Shown here piece by piece: positions 1 to 9,102 of a stretch of DNA of 64,000 nt; the stretch's first letter is position 1, and each line of letters begins with the position of its first letter. This DNA is from Pseudomonas panipatensis (lineage in GTDB: Bacteria; Pseudomonadota; Gammaproteobacteria; Pseudomonadales; Pseudomonadaceae). The translations under genes and the position numbers were made by a program. The notes beneath the pieces were generated by a model. It was not told where the DNA came from, did not search any database, and saw only the letters and a list, made by a program, of their open reading frames with translations. Location: positions 62,001 through 126,000 of the forward strand of contig NZ_FNDS01000004.1 in the NCBI RefSeq assembly GCF_900099785.1, read 5' to 3'.

Positions 1-719
<719 letters not shown>

Positions 720-1583
720 TCACAGCTGGTCGAGGGGAATCTTCAGATAATGCACGCCATTGCTTTCCGCCGGCGGCCGGTGCCCGGCGCGCATGTTCAT
801 CTGGATCGCCGGCAGGATCAGCACCGGCATGTTCAGGCTGGCGTCGCGCGCCTGGCGCATGGCGACGAAGCTCTGCTCATCGACGCCATCGTGCAGGTGC
901 ACGTTATGCCGCCGCTGTTCGCCGACCGTGGTTTCGAAGCGGAAGGTCTCGCGCCCTGGCGCCTTGTAGTCATGGCACATGAACAGGCGGGTGCTGTCGG
1001 GCAACGCGTACAGGCGGCGGATCGAGCGGTACAGCTGGTGCGCGTCGCCGCCGGGGAAATCGCAGCGAGCGGTACCGTAGTCCGGCATGAACAGGGTATC
1101 GCCGACGAACACCGCGTCCTCGACCCGATAGCTCACGCACCCCGGCGTGTGGCCCGGCGTGTGCAGCACATGCAGTTGCAGATCGCCGAGGGGCAGCACA
1201 TCGCCGTCGGCGAGCAGGCGGTCGAACTGGCTGCCATCGGTGGCCATCTCGGCGGCGCAGTTGAACAGCCGGGCGAAGGTGCGCTGCACCTGGGTGATGC
1301 CCGCGCCGATGGCAATGCGTCCGCCCAACTGCGCCTGGAGGTAGGCCGCCGCCGACAGGTGATCGGCGTGGGCGTGGGTTTCCAGCAGCCACTCCGGCGT
1401 CAGGCCCCGCTCGCGGACGTAAGCGATCAAGCGATCCGCGCCGGCATGGCTGATGCGTCCGGCGGCGGCGTCGTAGTCGAGCACCGAATCGATGATCGCG
1501 CAGACGCCCTGCCGCGGATCGGCGACCACATAGCTGTAGGTGAAGGTGGCCGGGTCGAAGAAGGCCTCGATCTGTACGCTCAT
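720..1583 (-). CDS. blh: ETHE1/Blh-like metallo-beta-lactamase-fold hydrolase (probable persulfide dioxygenase)
   Basis: This 287-residue MBL-fold protein carries the metal motif THAHADH at residues 69-75, then HTPGHTPG and a later VGDTLFMPDYG stretch. ETHE1-type persulfide dioxygenases and the Blh proteins of bigR operons share this layout and oxidise glutathione persulfide to sulfite. The ATG at 1583 overlaps the stop of the upstream YeeE/YedE gene (ATGA), so the genes are translationally coupled. No rhodanese domain is fused. The last gene of the four-gene operon led by the ArsR-type repressor, it probably acts in sulfide/persulfide detoxification. Substrate is inferred from context. Confidence 0.82.
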   Translation of the reverse strand: MSVQIEAFFDPATFTYSYVVADPRQGVCAIIDSVLDYDAAAGRISHAGADRLIAYVRERGLTPEWLLETHAHADHLSAAAYLQAQLGGRIAIGAGITQVQRTFARLFNCAAEMATDGSQFDRLLADGDVLPLGDLQLHVLHTPGHTPGCVSYRVEDAVFVGDTLFMPDYGTARCDFPGGDAHQLYRSIRRLYALPDSTRLFMCHDYKAPGRETFRFETTVGEQRRHNVHLHDGVDEQSFVAMRQARDASLNMPVLILPAIQMNMRAGHRPPAESNGVHYLKIPLDQL

Positions 1584-2005
1584 GCGTTGCCCCTTGGCCG
1601 CCGTTGCAGCCACTCGAAAATCCCCATGCCAGCCAGCATAGCCAGGCAGAACAGCGCCGCCTGCCAGTAACCGGCGCCGACACCGACCAGCGCCGGCCCC
1701 GGACAGATACCGGCGATGCCCCAGCCGACGCCGAACAGCAGGCTGCCGGCGATCAGCTTGCGGTCGAGGGTGCGCGCCTGCGGCATCTGCATCGGCCCGC
1801 CGAGCAGGTTGCGCGACTGGCGCGTGGCCCAGGTGAACGGCAGCAGCCCGACGCCAATGGCGCCGGCCATCACCAGCGCCAGGGAGGGGTCCCAGTGTCC
1901 GGCGAGGTCGAGGAAACCGAGCACCTTGACCGGGTTGGCCATACCGGCCAGCAACAGGCCGATGCCGAACAGCAACCCACAGAAAAACGCAGTCAACTTG
2001 GCCAT
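1580..2005 (-). CDS. YeeE/YedE-type half-transporter, second subunit (PmpB-like, DUF6691)
   Basis: A 141-residue membrane protein with about four hydrophobic segments. The motif GICPGPALVGVGAG near residues 95-110 contains the conserved cysteine of the C-terminal half of YeeE/YedE (TsuA-like) transporters, which move thiosulfate or related sulfur compounds. It follows the first half-protein with a two-base gap and overlaps the hydrolase downstream, so the two small proteins probably form one split transporter. The start is the ATG of MAKLTAFFCGLL; an upstream in-frame extension runs through the preceding gene and is not real. Substrate is inferred. Confidence 0.82.
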   Translation of the reverse strand: MAKLTAFFCGLLFGIGLLLAGMANPVKVLGFLDLAGHWDPSLALVMAGAIGVGLLPFTWATRQSRNLLGGPMQMPQARTLDRKLIAGSLLFGVGWGIAGICPGPALVGVGAGYWQAALFCLAMLAGMGIFEWLQRRPRGNA

Positions 2006-2007
2006 GT

Positions 2008-2442
2008 TCAGATTCCCAGCAGATGACGGATGACGAAGACGGTGGCAAACCCACTGGCCATGAAACACAGCGTCGCCGCCAGCGAGCGCGGCGACAGGCG
2101 CGACAGGCCGCACACGCCATGGCCGCTGGTGCAGCCCGCGCCATAACGGGTGCCGATGCCGACCAGCAGGCCGGCGAGCAGCAGCGAAGGCCAGCCGCCG
2201 TCGAAGTGGATGGCTGGCAGCGGCCCCCAGGCCAGCCACAGCAGCGGCGCGGCGACTAGGCCGAGGAGGAACAGCAGGCGCTCCCAGCGGCCGTCGCGGG
2301 TTCCCACCAGCAAACCGCCGAGCAAGCCGCTGATGCCCGCCACGCGTCCGTTGAGCAGGGCGAACAGCGCCGCCGCCAGGCCGATCAGGGCGCCACCGGC
2401 CAGGGCGCTCCAAGGGGTGAAAACGTTCCAGTCGATGCTCAT
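2008..2442 (-). CDS. YeeE/YedE-type half-transporter, first subunit (PmpA-like)
   Basis: This 144-residue polytopic membrane protein has the YeeE/YedE signature [12 protein letters not shown] near residues 101-112, whose cysteines line the sulfur-substrate path in the solved thiosulfate transporter. Several TM helices are visible from residues 13 to 143. It is the second gene of the operon, its ATG overlapping the end of the ArsR-type regulator gene by four bases. With the next gene it resembles PmpA/PmpB of bigR operons in Xylella and Agrobacterium. Function as sulfur-compound transport is family knowledge; direction and substrate are not evident. Confidence 0.84.
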   Translation of the reverse strand: MSIDWNVFTPWSALAGGALIGLAAALFALLNGRVAGISGLLGGLLVGTRDGRWERLLFLLGLVAAPLLWLAWGPLPAIHFDGGWPSLLLAGLLVGIGTRYGAGCTSGHGVCGLSRLSPRSLAATLCFMASGFATVFVIRHLLGI

Positions 2443-2768
2443 TCGGCACCCTCCGTGCAGAACAATTGATAGAGAGTCTGGATCACCGCCAGCGCTTCGC
2501 GACTGCTGATGCGGTAATAGATCTGTTTGCCGTCGCGCCGACAGTCCACCAGCCCTTCGCGGCGCAGCACCGCCAGTTGCTGGGAGAGCGTCGGCTGGAC
2601 GATCCCCAGGCGCGCCTCGAGGCCACCGACGTGACACTCCTGCTGCGCCAACAGACACAGCAGCAACAGGCGCTCCGGGTTGCCCAGCGCCTTGAGCAGG
2701 CGCCCGGCCTGGTCGGCGGACTGGCGCAGGCGCGCCAAGTCGATGGATGTCGCGGCGGTATCGGGCAT
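2439..2768 (-). CDS. bigR: ArsR/SmtB-family repressor, BigR/SqrR-like persulfide sensor
   Basis: 109 residues forming one winged helix-turn-helix domain; the recognition helix lies around [20 protein letters not shown] and the wing around [11 protein letters not shown]. Cys45 (in QECHVGG) and Cys104 (in LFCTEG) sit where BigR/SqrR proteins carry the two cysteines that form a tetrasulfide bridge on persulfide exposure; the arsenic and metal cysteine box of classical ArsR is absent. It heads the operon of two YeeE/YedE proteins and the hydrolase, and a 9-bp inverted repeat lies 20 bp upstream. Autorepression relieved by persulfide is the likely logic. It could be named YgaV/SqrR equally well. 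Confidence 0.85.
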   Translation of the reverse strand: MPDTAATSIDLARLRQSADQAGRLLKALGNPERLLLLCLLAQQECHVGGLEARLGIVQPTLSQQLAVLRREGLVDCRRDGKQIYYRISSREALAVIQTLYQLFCTEGAE

Positions 2769-2787
2769 GGGCTCATTCTACGAAAAC

Positions 2788-2811
2788 ACAATATATAAAT
2801 ATATATATTGT
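2788..2811. promoter_or_regulatory. Likely operator of the BigR-type operon
   Basis: A perfect inverted repeat with 9-bp arms (ACAATATAT and ATATATTGT) and a 6-bp AT-only spacer lies just upstream of the repressor gene. It is strikingly AT-rich against a GC-rich background. BigR is known to bind an AT-rich palindrome overlapping the -10 region of its own operon, and the position here fits that. Binding is inferred. Confidence 0.62.
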
Positions 2812-2861
2812 TTAATCGAAAACTGTCCAAGCGCGAATCGATGAACGGCTGGCGGGAAGGC

Positions 2862-4475
2862 TTATTCCTTGACCACCTGGCGCCGCGGCCAGGCCAGGGT
2901 GAAGCGCGCGCCGCCGAGGGCTTCGCTGCGGTCCACCGAGGCGCGGCCGCCGTGCCAGTGGATGATCCGCCGCACGATGGACAGGCCCAGGCCGTGACCG
3001 CCAGTGACCCGCGTGCGGCTGTCGTCGACGCGGAAGAACGGCGTGAACAGGCGCTCGCGGCGATCCTCCGGCACACCCGGGCCGTCGTCCTCGACATCCA
3101 CCTGGCAGCGATCCAGGCTGACCCGGTAGCTCACCCGCACGCGGCTCTCGGCATAGCGCAGGGCGTTGCTCAGCAGGTTCTGCAGGGCGCGGTGCAGATA
3201 ACGCGGCTCGGCCTCGATCCAACTGCCCTGGTCGAACGGCACCAGCGCGCCGGCTTCGCAGCTGACCTGCACCTCGCGGCGCAGCGGGGCGATCTCCGCC
3301 ACCACCTGCTCGACCAGCGCGCCCAGCTCCAGCGGCTGGTAGGTCAGCGCCGGCGAGCCCTGCTCCAGGCGCGCGTAGGTGAGCATCTCGTCCACCAGTT
3401 GGTCGAGGTCCTGGATATCGCCATCCATGCCTTCCAGGTACTTCTGCCGCGCCGCGTCGGTCTCCGCCGAGGCGATCATCTCCAGGCCGAAGCGCAGGCG
3501 CGCCACCGGCGTGCGCAGCTCGTGGGACACCGCGCGAACCAGCTCGCGCTGCACCATGATCAGCCGCTGGATCTGCTCGGCCATGTGGTTGAAGGCCCCG
3601 GCCAGGCGCCCCACCGAGTCGGCGCCGCGCACCTCGACGCGCGCATCCAGGCTGCCGCGGGCGATGCGCGAAGCGGCCGCCTCCAGGCTGCGCAGGCGCT
3701 GCTCCAGGCGGCTGACCAGCAAGTACAGGGTAAGGCCGATCAGGCTCAGGCCGACCGCCGCGATCAGCAGCAGCAGGTGCGGCGGATAGGGGTTCATCTG
3801 GTAGATCGGCCCCATTTCCAGAATCCATGGGGTATCGACGATGCCGGCGACCACGCGGATCGAATCGCCGTTCTTGCCCAGCGCCAGCACGGTATCGCCC
3901 TCCTCCACGCGCCGGCTCTGGTCGTCGTCGAGGTCGATCTCCTTGAGCCGCTTGAGGTGCACGTCGTAACCGAAACGCTTGTCGCGGACGATGCGCGCCA
4001 GGTGGTAAGGCTGCTCGCTCACCGGATAGCGCCGCAGCTCGTCCATCAACATATAAATGGTGGCGCGCGCCAGTTGCTCGCTGACCTGCTCCACCTCGCC
4101 GGCGAGGATCAAGCCATCCGGCAGGCTGACCTGGGTGAAGACCTTCACCAGATGCGCGCCGCTCGGCTCCACCAGCACCTGCTCGTTCATCAGCCGCGCA
4201 CGGTCGCGGCCCTGCATGCCGAGGCTGTCCAGGCGCACCAGCTTCAGCGGAATGCCCATCAGGCGGCTCCACTGCAACAGCGCGCGCTTGCGGTCCACCT
4301 CGTCCATCGGCTGCAACTCGTCGGCCATCAGGCGGAAGGTGCCGCGCGCCAGGTCATCGCGATAACGCTCGCCGCGCACCTCGTTGACCAGGTGCAGGGT
4401 CAGCACGCCGAGGGCGGCGACCAGTACCAGGGTCAGCAGCATGCCGCCGTAGATGCGCAGGAAGATGGATTTCAT
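2862..4475 (-). CDS. Sensor histidine kinase, RstB-like
   Basis: 537 residues. A first TM helix lies at about 10-30, a periplasmic sensor of about 200 residues follows, and a second TM at about 234-254. Then come a HAMP segment, the H-box AVSHELRTPVARL with His318, an N-box NLLSNALRYA, and G-boxes DDGPGVPE and GGHGLGLSIV. The architecture is that of a complete membrane histidine kinase, rather longer than E. coli RstB (about 433). It follows the response-regulator gene by 54 bp in the same direction. In P. aeruginosa the corresponding pair (PA1157-PA1158) is also beside nrdA. The stimulus is unknown. Confidence 0.9.
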   Translation of the reverse strand: MKSIFLRIYGGMLLTLVLVAALGVLTLHLVNEVRGERYRDDLARGTFRLMADELQPMDEVDRKRALLQWSRLMGIPLKLVRLDSLGMQGRDRARLMNEQVLVEPSGAHLVKVFTQVSLPDGLILAGEVEQVSEQLARATIYMLMDELRRYPVSEQPYHLARIVRDKRFGYDVHLKRLKEIDLDDDQSRRVEEGDTVLALGKNGDSIRVVAGIVDTPWILEMGPIYQMNPYPPHLLLLIAAVGLSLIGLTLYLLVSRLEQRLRSLEAAASRIARGSLDARVEVRGADSVGRLAGAFNHMAEQIQRLIMVQRELVRAVSHELRTPVARLRFGLEMIASAETDAARQKYLEGMDGDIQDLDQLVDEMLTYARLEQGSPALTYQPLELGALVEQVVAEIAPLRREVQVSCEAGALVPFDQGSWIEAEPRYLHRALQNLLSNALRYAESRVRVSYRVSLDRCQVDVEDDGPGVPEDRRERLFTPFFRVDDSRTRVTGGHGLGLSIVRRIIHWHGGRASVDRSEALGGARFTLAWPRRQVVKE

Positions 4476-4529
4476 GGGGCGGCTCGCCGGCTCATCGGGC
4501 TAGTGCACAGGCACGATCGCGCCACCCTC

Positions 4530-5231
4530 TCACAGCTCCCCGACGAACAGGTAGCCCTTGCTGCGCACGGTCTTGATCAGGCGCGGGTGCATGGGGTCGT
4601 CGCCGATCTTCGGGCGGATGCGCGAGATGCGCACGTCGATGGAGCGGTCCTGGCCGTCGTACTCGATGCCGCGCAGGGCGTTGAAGATTTCCTCGCGGGA
4701 AAGGATGCGCCCGGCATTGGAGGCCAGCAGCCAGAGCAGATCGAACTCGGCGCCGGTCAGCTCGATGGTCGCCTCGTCCAGCCAGGCCTCGCGCATGGCA
4801 TTGTCGATCACCAGCTTGCCGAAGGTCAGGCGCTTGCTCGAAACCGGCGCAGGCTCCCCCCCCTCGCTGCGCCGCAACAGGGCACGGATGCGCGCCAGCA
4901 GCAGGCGCGGACGCACCGGCTTGCACACATAATCGTCAGCGCCCATCTCCAGGCCCTGCACCTGATCCATGTCGTCGGTGCGCGCGGTGAGCATCAGGAT
5001 CGGGCCGTCGTAGTCCGGGCGCAGGCGCCGGCAGATCGACAGGCCATCCTCGCCGGGCAGCATCAGGTCGAGCACCACCAGGTCCGGACGCTCCGCCAGG
5101 ACGCGCGCCACCGCCTGCGCGCCGTCGGATTCGACGCTCACTTTCAGGCCGTTGCTCTCCAGGTAATCCTGGGTCAACTCGGCCAACCGCTGGTCATCCT
5201 CGACAATGAGGACACGCGCCTCTTGCTCCAC
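4530..5231 (-). CDS. OmpR-family response regulator, RstA-like
   Basis: 233 residues from a GTG start at 5231, chosen because GGAGG lies just upstream and VEQEARVLIVEDDQRL matches the usual N-terminus; the longer ATG frame adds sequence rich in Gly and Arg with no homology look. The receiver domain has the acidic pair in VEDD, the phospho-acceptor Asp in LDLMLPGEDG, and KPV. The C-terminal winged helix contains the RILSREEIFNALRG and DVRISRIRPKIGDD stretches. It is the partner of the downstream kinase. The divergent nrdA promoter region begins right upstream. Confidence 0.9.
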   Translation of the reverse strand: MEQEARVLIVEDDQRLAELTQDYLESNGLKVSVESDGAQAVARVLAERPDLVVLDLMLPGEDGLSICRRLRPDYDGPILMLTARTDDMDQVQGLEMGADDYVCKPVRPRLLLARIRALLRRSEGGEPAPVSSKRLTFGKLVIDNAMREAWLDEATIELTGAEFDLLWLLASNAGRILSREEIFNALRGIEYDGQDRSIDVRISRIRPKIGDDPMHPRLIKTVRSKGYLFVGEL

Positions 5232-5337
5232 ACCGCCTCCTGAACCACGCACCAAAAGACCGCCAGGTCCGCCACGAACGGCCGGCATTGTAGCCAAGTG
5301 ACCGGCGCCCCGCATCGCTGAACCGGCGAGGGGCATA

Positions 5338-5355
5338 ACCACAAGATATTGTGGT
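5338..5355. promoter_or_regulatory. NrdR-box-like palindrome 1 (distal)
   Basis: ACCACAAGATATTGTGGT has 7-bp inverted arms around GATA. Read on the other strand it is ACCACAATATCTTGTGGT, close to the NrdR consensus acaCWATATcTTGtgt. It lies about 107 bp upstream of the response-regulator start and about 590 bp upstream of nrdA, so it may serve either gene. A near copy occurs at 5752. Confidence 0.5.
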
Positions 5356-5482
5356 ACGGTTCGCACTCTGATAGCACCGCGCCAGGGTCAAAAAACCGCA
5401 GCCGCACATGACGAACGGCGAAACGCAGCAGCGATGCGGCCTCGCGCAGGCTATCCGCAGTCACCCACATTTCACCCACATT

Positions 5483-5491
5483 TTATCCACA
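5483..5491 (+). promoter_or_regulatory. DnaA box upstream of nrdA
   Basis: TTATCCACA matches the consensus DnaA box TTATNCACA exactly. Two weaker repeats, TCACCCACA-like, lie just upstream (5461-5480). DnaA controls nrdAB transcription in E. coli through boxes in the promoter, so a similar link between replication initiation and dNTP supply is plausible. A 9-mer match alone is weak evidence; the location gives it weight. Confidence 0.5.
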
Positions 5492-5529
5492 GGTTTCCCC
5501 CAGCCCCCCGCCTTGCAAAGCCCCCGTTA

Positions 5530-5576
5530 GCGCATTATCTTGTATCCCCGTTGCGGCGAACCCCTACATCTTGGGT
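5530..5576 (+). promoter_or_regulatory. Tandem NrdR boxes upstream of nrdA
   Basis: Two related elements lie in phase: GCGCATTATCTTGTAT at 5530-5545 and CCCCTACATCTTGGGT at 5561-5576. Their ATCTTG cores are exactly 31 bp apart, three helical turns, the spacing typical of paired NrdR boxes in ribonucleotide-reductase promoters. NrdR is the ATP/dATP-sensing repressor of nrd genes. They are about 370-415 bp upstream of the nrdA ATG, which implies a long leader or an additional proximal promoter. Confidence 0.65.
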
Positions 5577-5751
5577 TCGACGCCACGAACCGGACACAAG
5601 AAGAAGCACGAAGTCGCGAGCCTTTTCCACGGCTCCTCCGGTTTGTTCAGTCCCTGCATCCAGACGTACAGAAGTCCAATGTGGCGTAGACCGCAAGGAG
5701 CGATTCATGTCGATGGAAATGCGGTACGGGTGTTGCAACCAATCGTTCAAC

Positions 5752-5769
5752 ACCACTAGGTATTGTGGT
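5752..5769. promoter_or_regulatory. NrdR-box-like palindrome 2 (proximal)
   Basis: ACCACTAGGTATTGTGGT has seven-base arms that pair except at the base next to the centre on each side, and it copies the palindrome at 5338 at 16 of 18 positions. It is 178 bp upstream of the nrdA ATG, so it may lie in the promoter or leader. The rest of the 5232-5946 region shows no convincing gene; short reading frames there have no ribosome binding site. Confidence 0.45.
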
Positions 5770-5946
5770 TCCGGCCCGTCAAGCCGGACACCCGACTTGG
5801 GCCAGGGAGGCGCTTGAGTCCCCCACCCCTGTCCAAAGAATTCCGCGCCCGGCCCCGCCGGACGCCCCTGCTCTTTTTCGCTCTTTTCGGGGCGGCGCCC
5901 CGGCGCCCGCAACACACCAATTACGAGAACGTGGAGACACCCACCC

Positions 5947-8832
5947 ATGCAAATCGACACCACTCGCGAGAACCCGCAGGCCAGCGCGCCGCAGGCCGCC
6001 GAATCCCAACAGGATCTGGCCGCCACCGCGCCGGGCCAGCTGCGCGTGATCAAGCGCAACGGCACCGTAGTTCCCTACACCGATGACAAGATCACCGTAG
6101 CCATCACCAAGGCGTTCCTCGCCGTGGAAGGCGGCACCGCTGCCGCCTCGTCGCGCATCCATGAAACCGTCGCGCGCCTGACCGAACAGGTCACCGCGAC
6201 CTTCAAGCGCCGCATGCCGTCCGGTGGCACCATCCACATCGAAGAAATCCAGGACCAGGTCGAACTGGCCCTGATGCGCGCCGGCGAACAGAAAGTCGCC
6301 CGCGACTACGTGATCTACCGCGAAGCCCGCGCCGCCCAGCGCAAGACCAGCGCCAGCGAAGTCGCCCAGCCGCACCCGAGCATCCGCATCACCCGCGCCG
6401 ACGGCAGCCTGCAGCCGCTCGACATGGGCCGCCTGAACACCATCATCAGCGAAGCCTGCGAAGGCCTGGCCGAAGTCGATGGCGACCTGATCCAGCGCGA
6501 AACCCTGAAGAACCTCTACGACGGCGTCGCCGAGAAGGACGTCAACACCGCCCTGGTGATGACCGCCCGGACCCTGGTCGAGCGCGAGCCGAACTACTCC
6601 TTCGTCACCGCCCGCCTGCTGATGGACACCCTGCGCGCCGAAGCGCTGGGCTTCCTCGCCGTCGCCGAGAGCGCCACGCACCACGAGATGGCCGACCTCT
6701 ACGCCAAGGCCCTGCCGGCCTACGTGGAAAAAGGCGTCGAGTTCGAACTGCTCGATCCGCAACTGAAAACCTTCGACCTGGAAAAACTCGGCAAGGCGAT
6801 CAACCACGAGCGTGACCAGCAGTTCACCTACCTCGGCCTGCAGACCCTCTACGACCGCTACTTCATCCACAAGGACGGCATCCGCTTCGAACTGCCGCAA
6901 GTCTTCTTCATGCGCGTGGCCATGGGCCTGGCGGTGGAAGAGAAGCAGAAAGAAGAACGCGCCATCGAGTTCTACAACCTGCTGTCGTCCTTCGACTACA
7001 TGAGCTCGACGCCGACCCTGTTCAACGCCGGCACCCTGCGTCCGCAGCTGTCGTCCTGCTACCTGACCACCGTGCCGGACGACCTGTCGGGCATCTACAA
7101 CGCGATCCACGACAACGCCATGCTGTCGAAATTCGCCGGCGGCCTGGGCAACGACTGGACCCCGGTGCGCGCGCTGGGCTCCTACATCAAGGGCACCAAC
7201 GGCAAGTCCCAGGGCGTGGTGCCGTTCCTCAAGGTGGTGAACGACACCGCCGTCGCCGTGAACCAGGGTGGCAAGCGCAAGGGCGCTGTCTGTGCCTACC
7301 TGGAAACCTGGCACATGGACATCGAAGAGTTCATCGAGCTGCGCAAGAACACCGGTGACGACCGCCGCCGCACCCACGACATGAACACCGCGAACTGGAT
7401 TCCCGACCTGTTCATGAAGCGCGTGTTCGACGACGGCCAGTGGACCCTGTTCTCGCCCTCCGAAGTCCCGGACCTGCACGACCTGACCGGCAAGGCCTTC
7501 GAAGAGCGCTACGAGTACTACGAAGCCCTGACCCAGTACGGCAAGATCAAGCTGTTCAAGACCATCCAGGCCAAAGACCTGTGGCGCAAGATGCTCTCGA
7601 TGCTCTTCGAGACCGGCCACCCGTGGCTGACCTTCAAGGACCCGTGCAACCTGCGCAGCCCGCAGCAGCACGTCGGCGTGGTGCACAGCTCCAACCTCTG
7701 CACCGAGATCACCCTGAACACCAACAAGGACGAGATCGCCGTCTGCAACCTGGGCTCGGTCAACCTGGTCAACCACATCGTCGACGGCAAGCTGGACACC
7801 GCCAAGCTGCAGAAGACCGTCAAGACCGCGGTACGCATGCTCGATAACGTCATCGACATCAACTACTACTCGGTTCCCCAGGCGCGCAACTCCAACCTCA
7901 AGCACCGCCCGGTCGGCCTCGGCATCATGGGCTTCCAGGACGCCCTGTACCTGCAGCACATCGCCTACGGCTCCGACGCGGCCATCGAGTTCGCCGACAA
8001 GTCCATGGAAGCGGTCAGCTACTACGCCATCCAGGCCTCCTGCGACCTGGCCGACGAGCGCGGCGCCTACGAGACCTTCGACGGCTCGCTGTGGTCCAAG
8101 GGCATCCTGCCGCTGGACTCCCAGCAGATCCTCATCGAAGCGCGCGGCCAGAAATACATCGACGTCGACCTGAGCGAGTCCCTGGACTGGGCCCCGGTGC
8201 GCGAGCGCGTGAAGAAAGGCATCCGCAACTCGAACATCATGGCCATCGCGCCGACCGCGACCATCGCCAACATCACCGGCGTGTCGCAGTCCATCGAGCC
8301 GACCTACCAGAACCTCTACGTGAAGTCGAACCTCTCCGGCGAGTTCACCGTGATCAACCCCTACCTGGTACACGACCTCAAGGCACGCGGCCTGTGGGAC
8401 CCGGTCATGGTCAACGACCTGAAGTACTACGACGGCTCCGTGCAGCAGATCGAACGCATCCCGCAGGACCTCAAAGACCTCTACGCCACCGCGTTCGAAG
8501 TCGAGACCAAGTGGATCGTCGATGCCGCCAGCCGCCGCCAGAAGTGGATCGACCAGGCCCAGTCGCTGAACCTCTACATCGCCGGCGCCTCGGGCAAGAA
8601 GCTCGACGTGACCTACCGCATGGCTTGGTACCGTGGCCTGAAAACCACCTACTACCTCCGTGCCCTGGCCGCCACCAGCACCGAGAAATCCACCATCAAC
8701 ACCGGCAAGCTCAACGCCGTGAGTTCGGCGATCGACGAAAGCCTGCAAGCCGCCCCTGCCGCTGCTCCGCAGCCGGCGCCGGTGCCCAAGGCATGCAGCA
8801 TCGACAACCCGGACTGCGAAGCCTGCCAGTAA
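5947..8832 (+). CDS. nrdA: Class Ia ribonucleoside-diphosphate reductase, large subunit
   Basis: 961 residues. Two N-terminal ATP-cone domains are visible (about 30-135, starting LRVIKRNGTVVPY, and about 145-240, starting IRITRADGSLQPLD), as known for the P. aeruginosa enzyme. The catalytic barrel follows, with the active-site cysteines in LSSCYLTT, NLCTEITLN and the C-terminal CSIDNPDCEACQ tail that re-reduces the site. It converts NDPs to dNDPs with the radical supplied by NrdB. The ATG is preceded by GTGGAG. NrdR-like and DnaA boxes upstream suggest control by nucleotide pools and replication. nrdB follows after 270 bp. Confidence 0.98.
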   Translation: MQIDTTRENPQASAPQAAESQQDLAATAPGQLRVIKRNGTVVPYTDDKITVAITKAFLAVEGGTAAASSRIHETVARLTEQVTATFKRRMPSGGTIHIEEIQDQVELALMRAGEQKVARDYVIYREARAAQRKTSASEVAQPHPSIRITRADGSLQPLDMGRLNTIISEACEGLAEVDGDLIQRETLKNLYDGVAEKDVNTALVMTARTLVEREPNYSFVTARLLMDTLRAEALGFLAVAESATHHEMADLYAKALPAYVEKGVEFELLDPQLKTFDLEKLGKAINHERDQQFTYLGLQTLYDRYFIHKDGIRFELPQVFFMRVAMGLAVEEKQKEERAIEFYNLLSSFDYMSSTPTLFNAGTLRPQLSSCYLTTVPDDLSGIYNAIHDNAMLSKFAGGLGNDWTPVRALGSYIKGTNGKSQGVVPFLKVVNDTAVAVNQGGKRKGAVCAYLETWHMDIEEFIELRKNTGDDRRRTHDMNTANWIPDLFMKRVFDDGQWTLFSPSEVPDLHDLTGKAFEERYEYYEALTQYGKIKLFKTIQAKDLWRKMLSMLFETGHPWLTFKDPCNLRSPQQHVGVVHSSNLCTEITLNTNKDEIAVCNLGSVNLVNHIVDGKLDTAKLQKTVKTAVRMLDNVIDINYYSVPQARNSNLKHRPVGLGIMGFQDALYLQHIAYGSDAAIEFADKSMEAVSYYAIQASCDLADERGAYETFDGSLWSKGILPLDSQQILIEARGQKYIDVDLSESLDWAPVRERVKKGIRNSNIMAIAPTATIANITGVSQSIEPTYQNLYVKSNLSGEFTVINPYLVHDLKARGLWDPVMVNDLKYYDGSVQQIERIPQDLKDLYATAFEVETKWIVDAASRRQKWIDQAQSLNLYIAGASGKKLDVTYRMAWYRGLKTTYYLRALAATSTEKSTINTGKLNAVSSAIDESLQAAPAAAPQPAPVPKACSIDNPDCEACQ

Positions 8833-8839
8833 TGGTGTA

Positions 8840-9075
8840 AGCGCGGCGCTGAGCGGCGCCCGCGTTGTTGCCCGGTTAGCCGGGCGCCTAGCGGTCACTC
8901 GCTCAGCGTCACGCCGATAGAAGGCAAAGGCAGTCTCCCGCTTGCGGGAAAGGGTTAGGGAGAGGGGCTCTTGAAGCCCCATCCCCACAAGACATAACAG
9001 CTTCCCCCTTCCGTCATTCCCGCGCCCGCGAGAACCCAGGAAAGGGAAGCCACGAAAGCTTTAGCGTGCACCCAT
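8840..9075. repeat. Hairpin-rich nrdA-nrdB intergenic segment with dispersed-repeat-like sequence
   Basis: The gap between nrdA and nrdB holds a hairpin GCCCGG-TTAG-CCGGGC (8870-8885), a palindrome TCCCGCTTGCGGGA (8936-8949), and stretches such as GGTTAGGGAGAGGGG and CGTCATTCCCGCG that look like short repeats scattered in pseudomonad intergenic DNA. They could tune the nrdA:nrdB mRNA ratio. Assignment to a repeat family was made by eye. Confidence 0.4.
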
Positions 9076-9102
9076 CACGCAACCAGACCAGGAGAGGAAC
9101 CG

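Noticed and set aside
2808..5243. 811-codon open frame on the plus strand opposite the two-component genes
   Set aside because: Its sequence is rich in His, Gln, Arg and Ala, typical of the antisense of high-GC coding DNA; the minus-strand kinase and regulator have all family motifs.
5779..8988. 1069-codon frame on the minus strand opposite nrdA
   Set aside because: An antisense shadow of nrdA: composition is odd (long runs of Val, Gly, Asp, His) and no domain is visible, whereas nrdA is complete.
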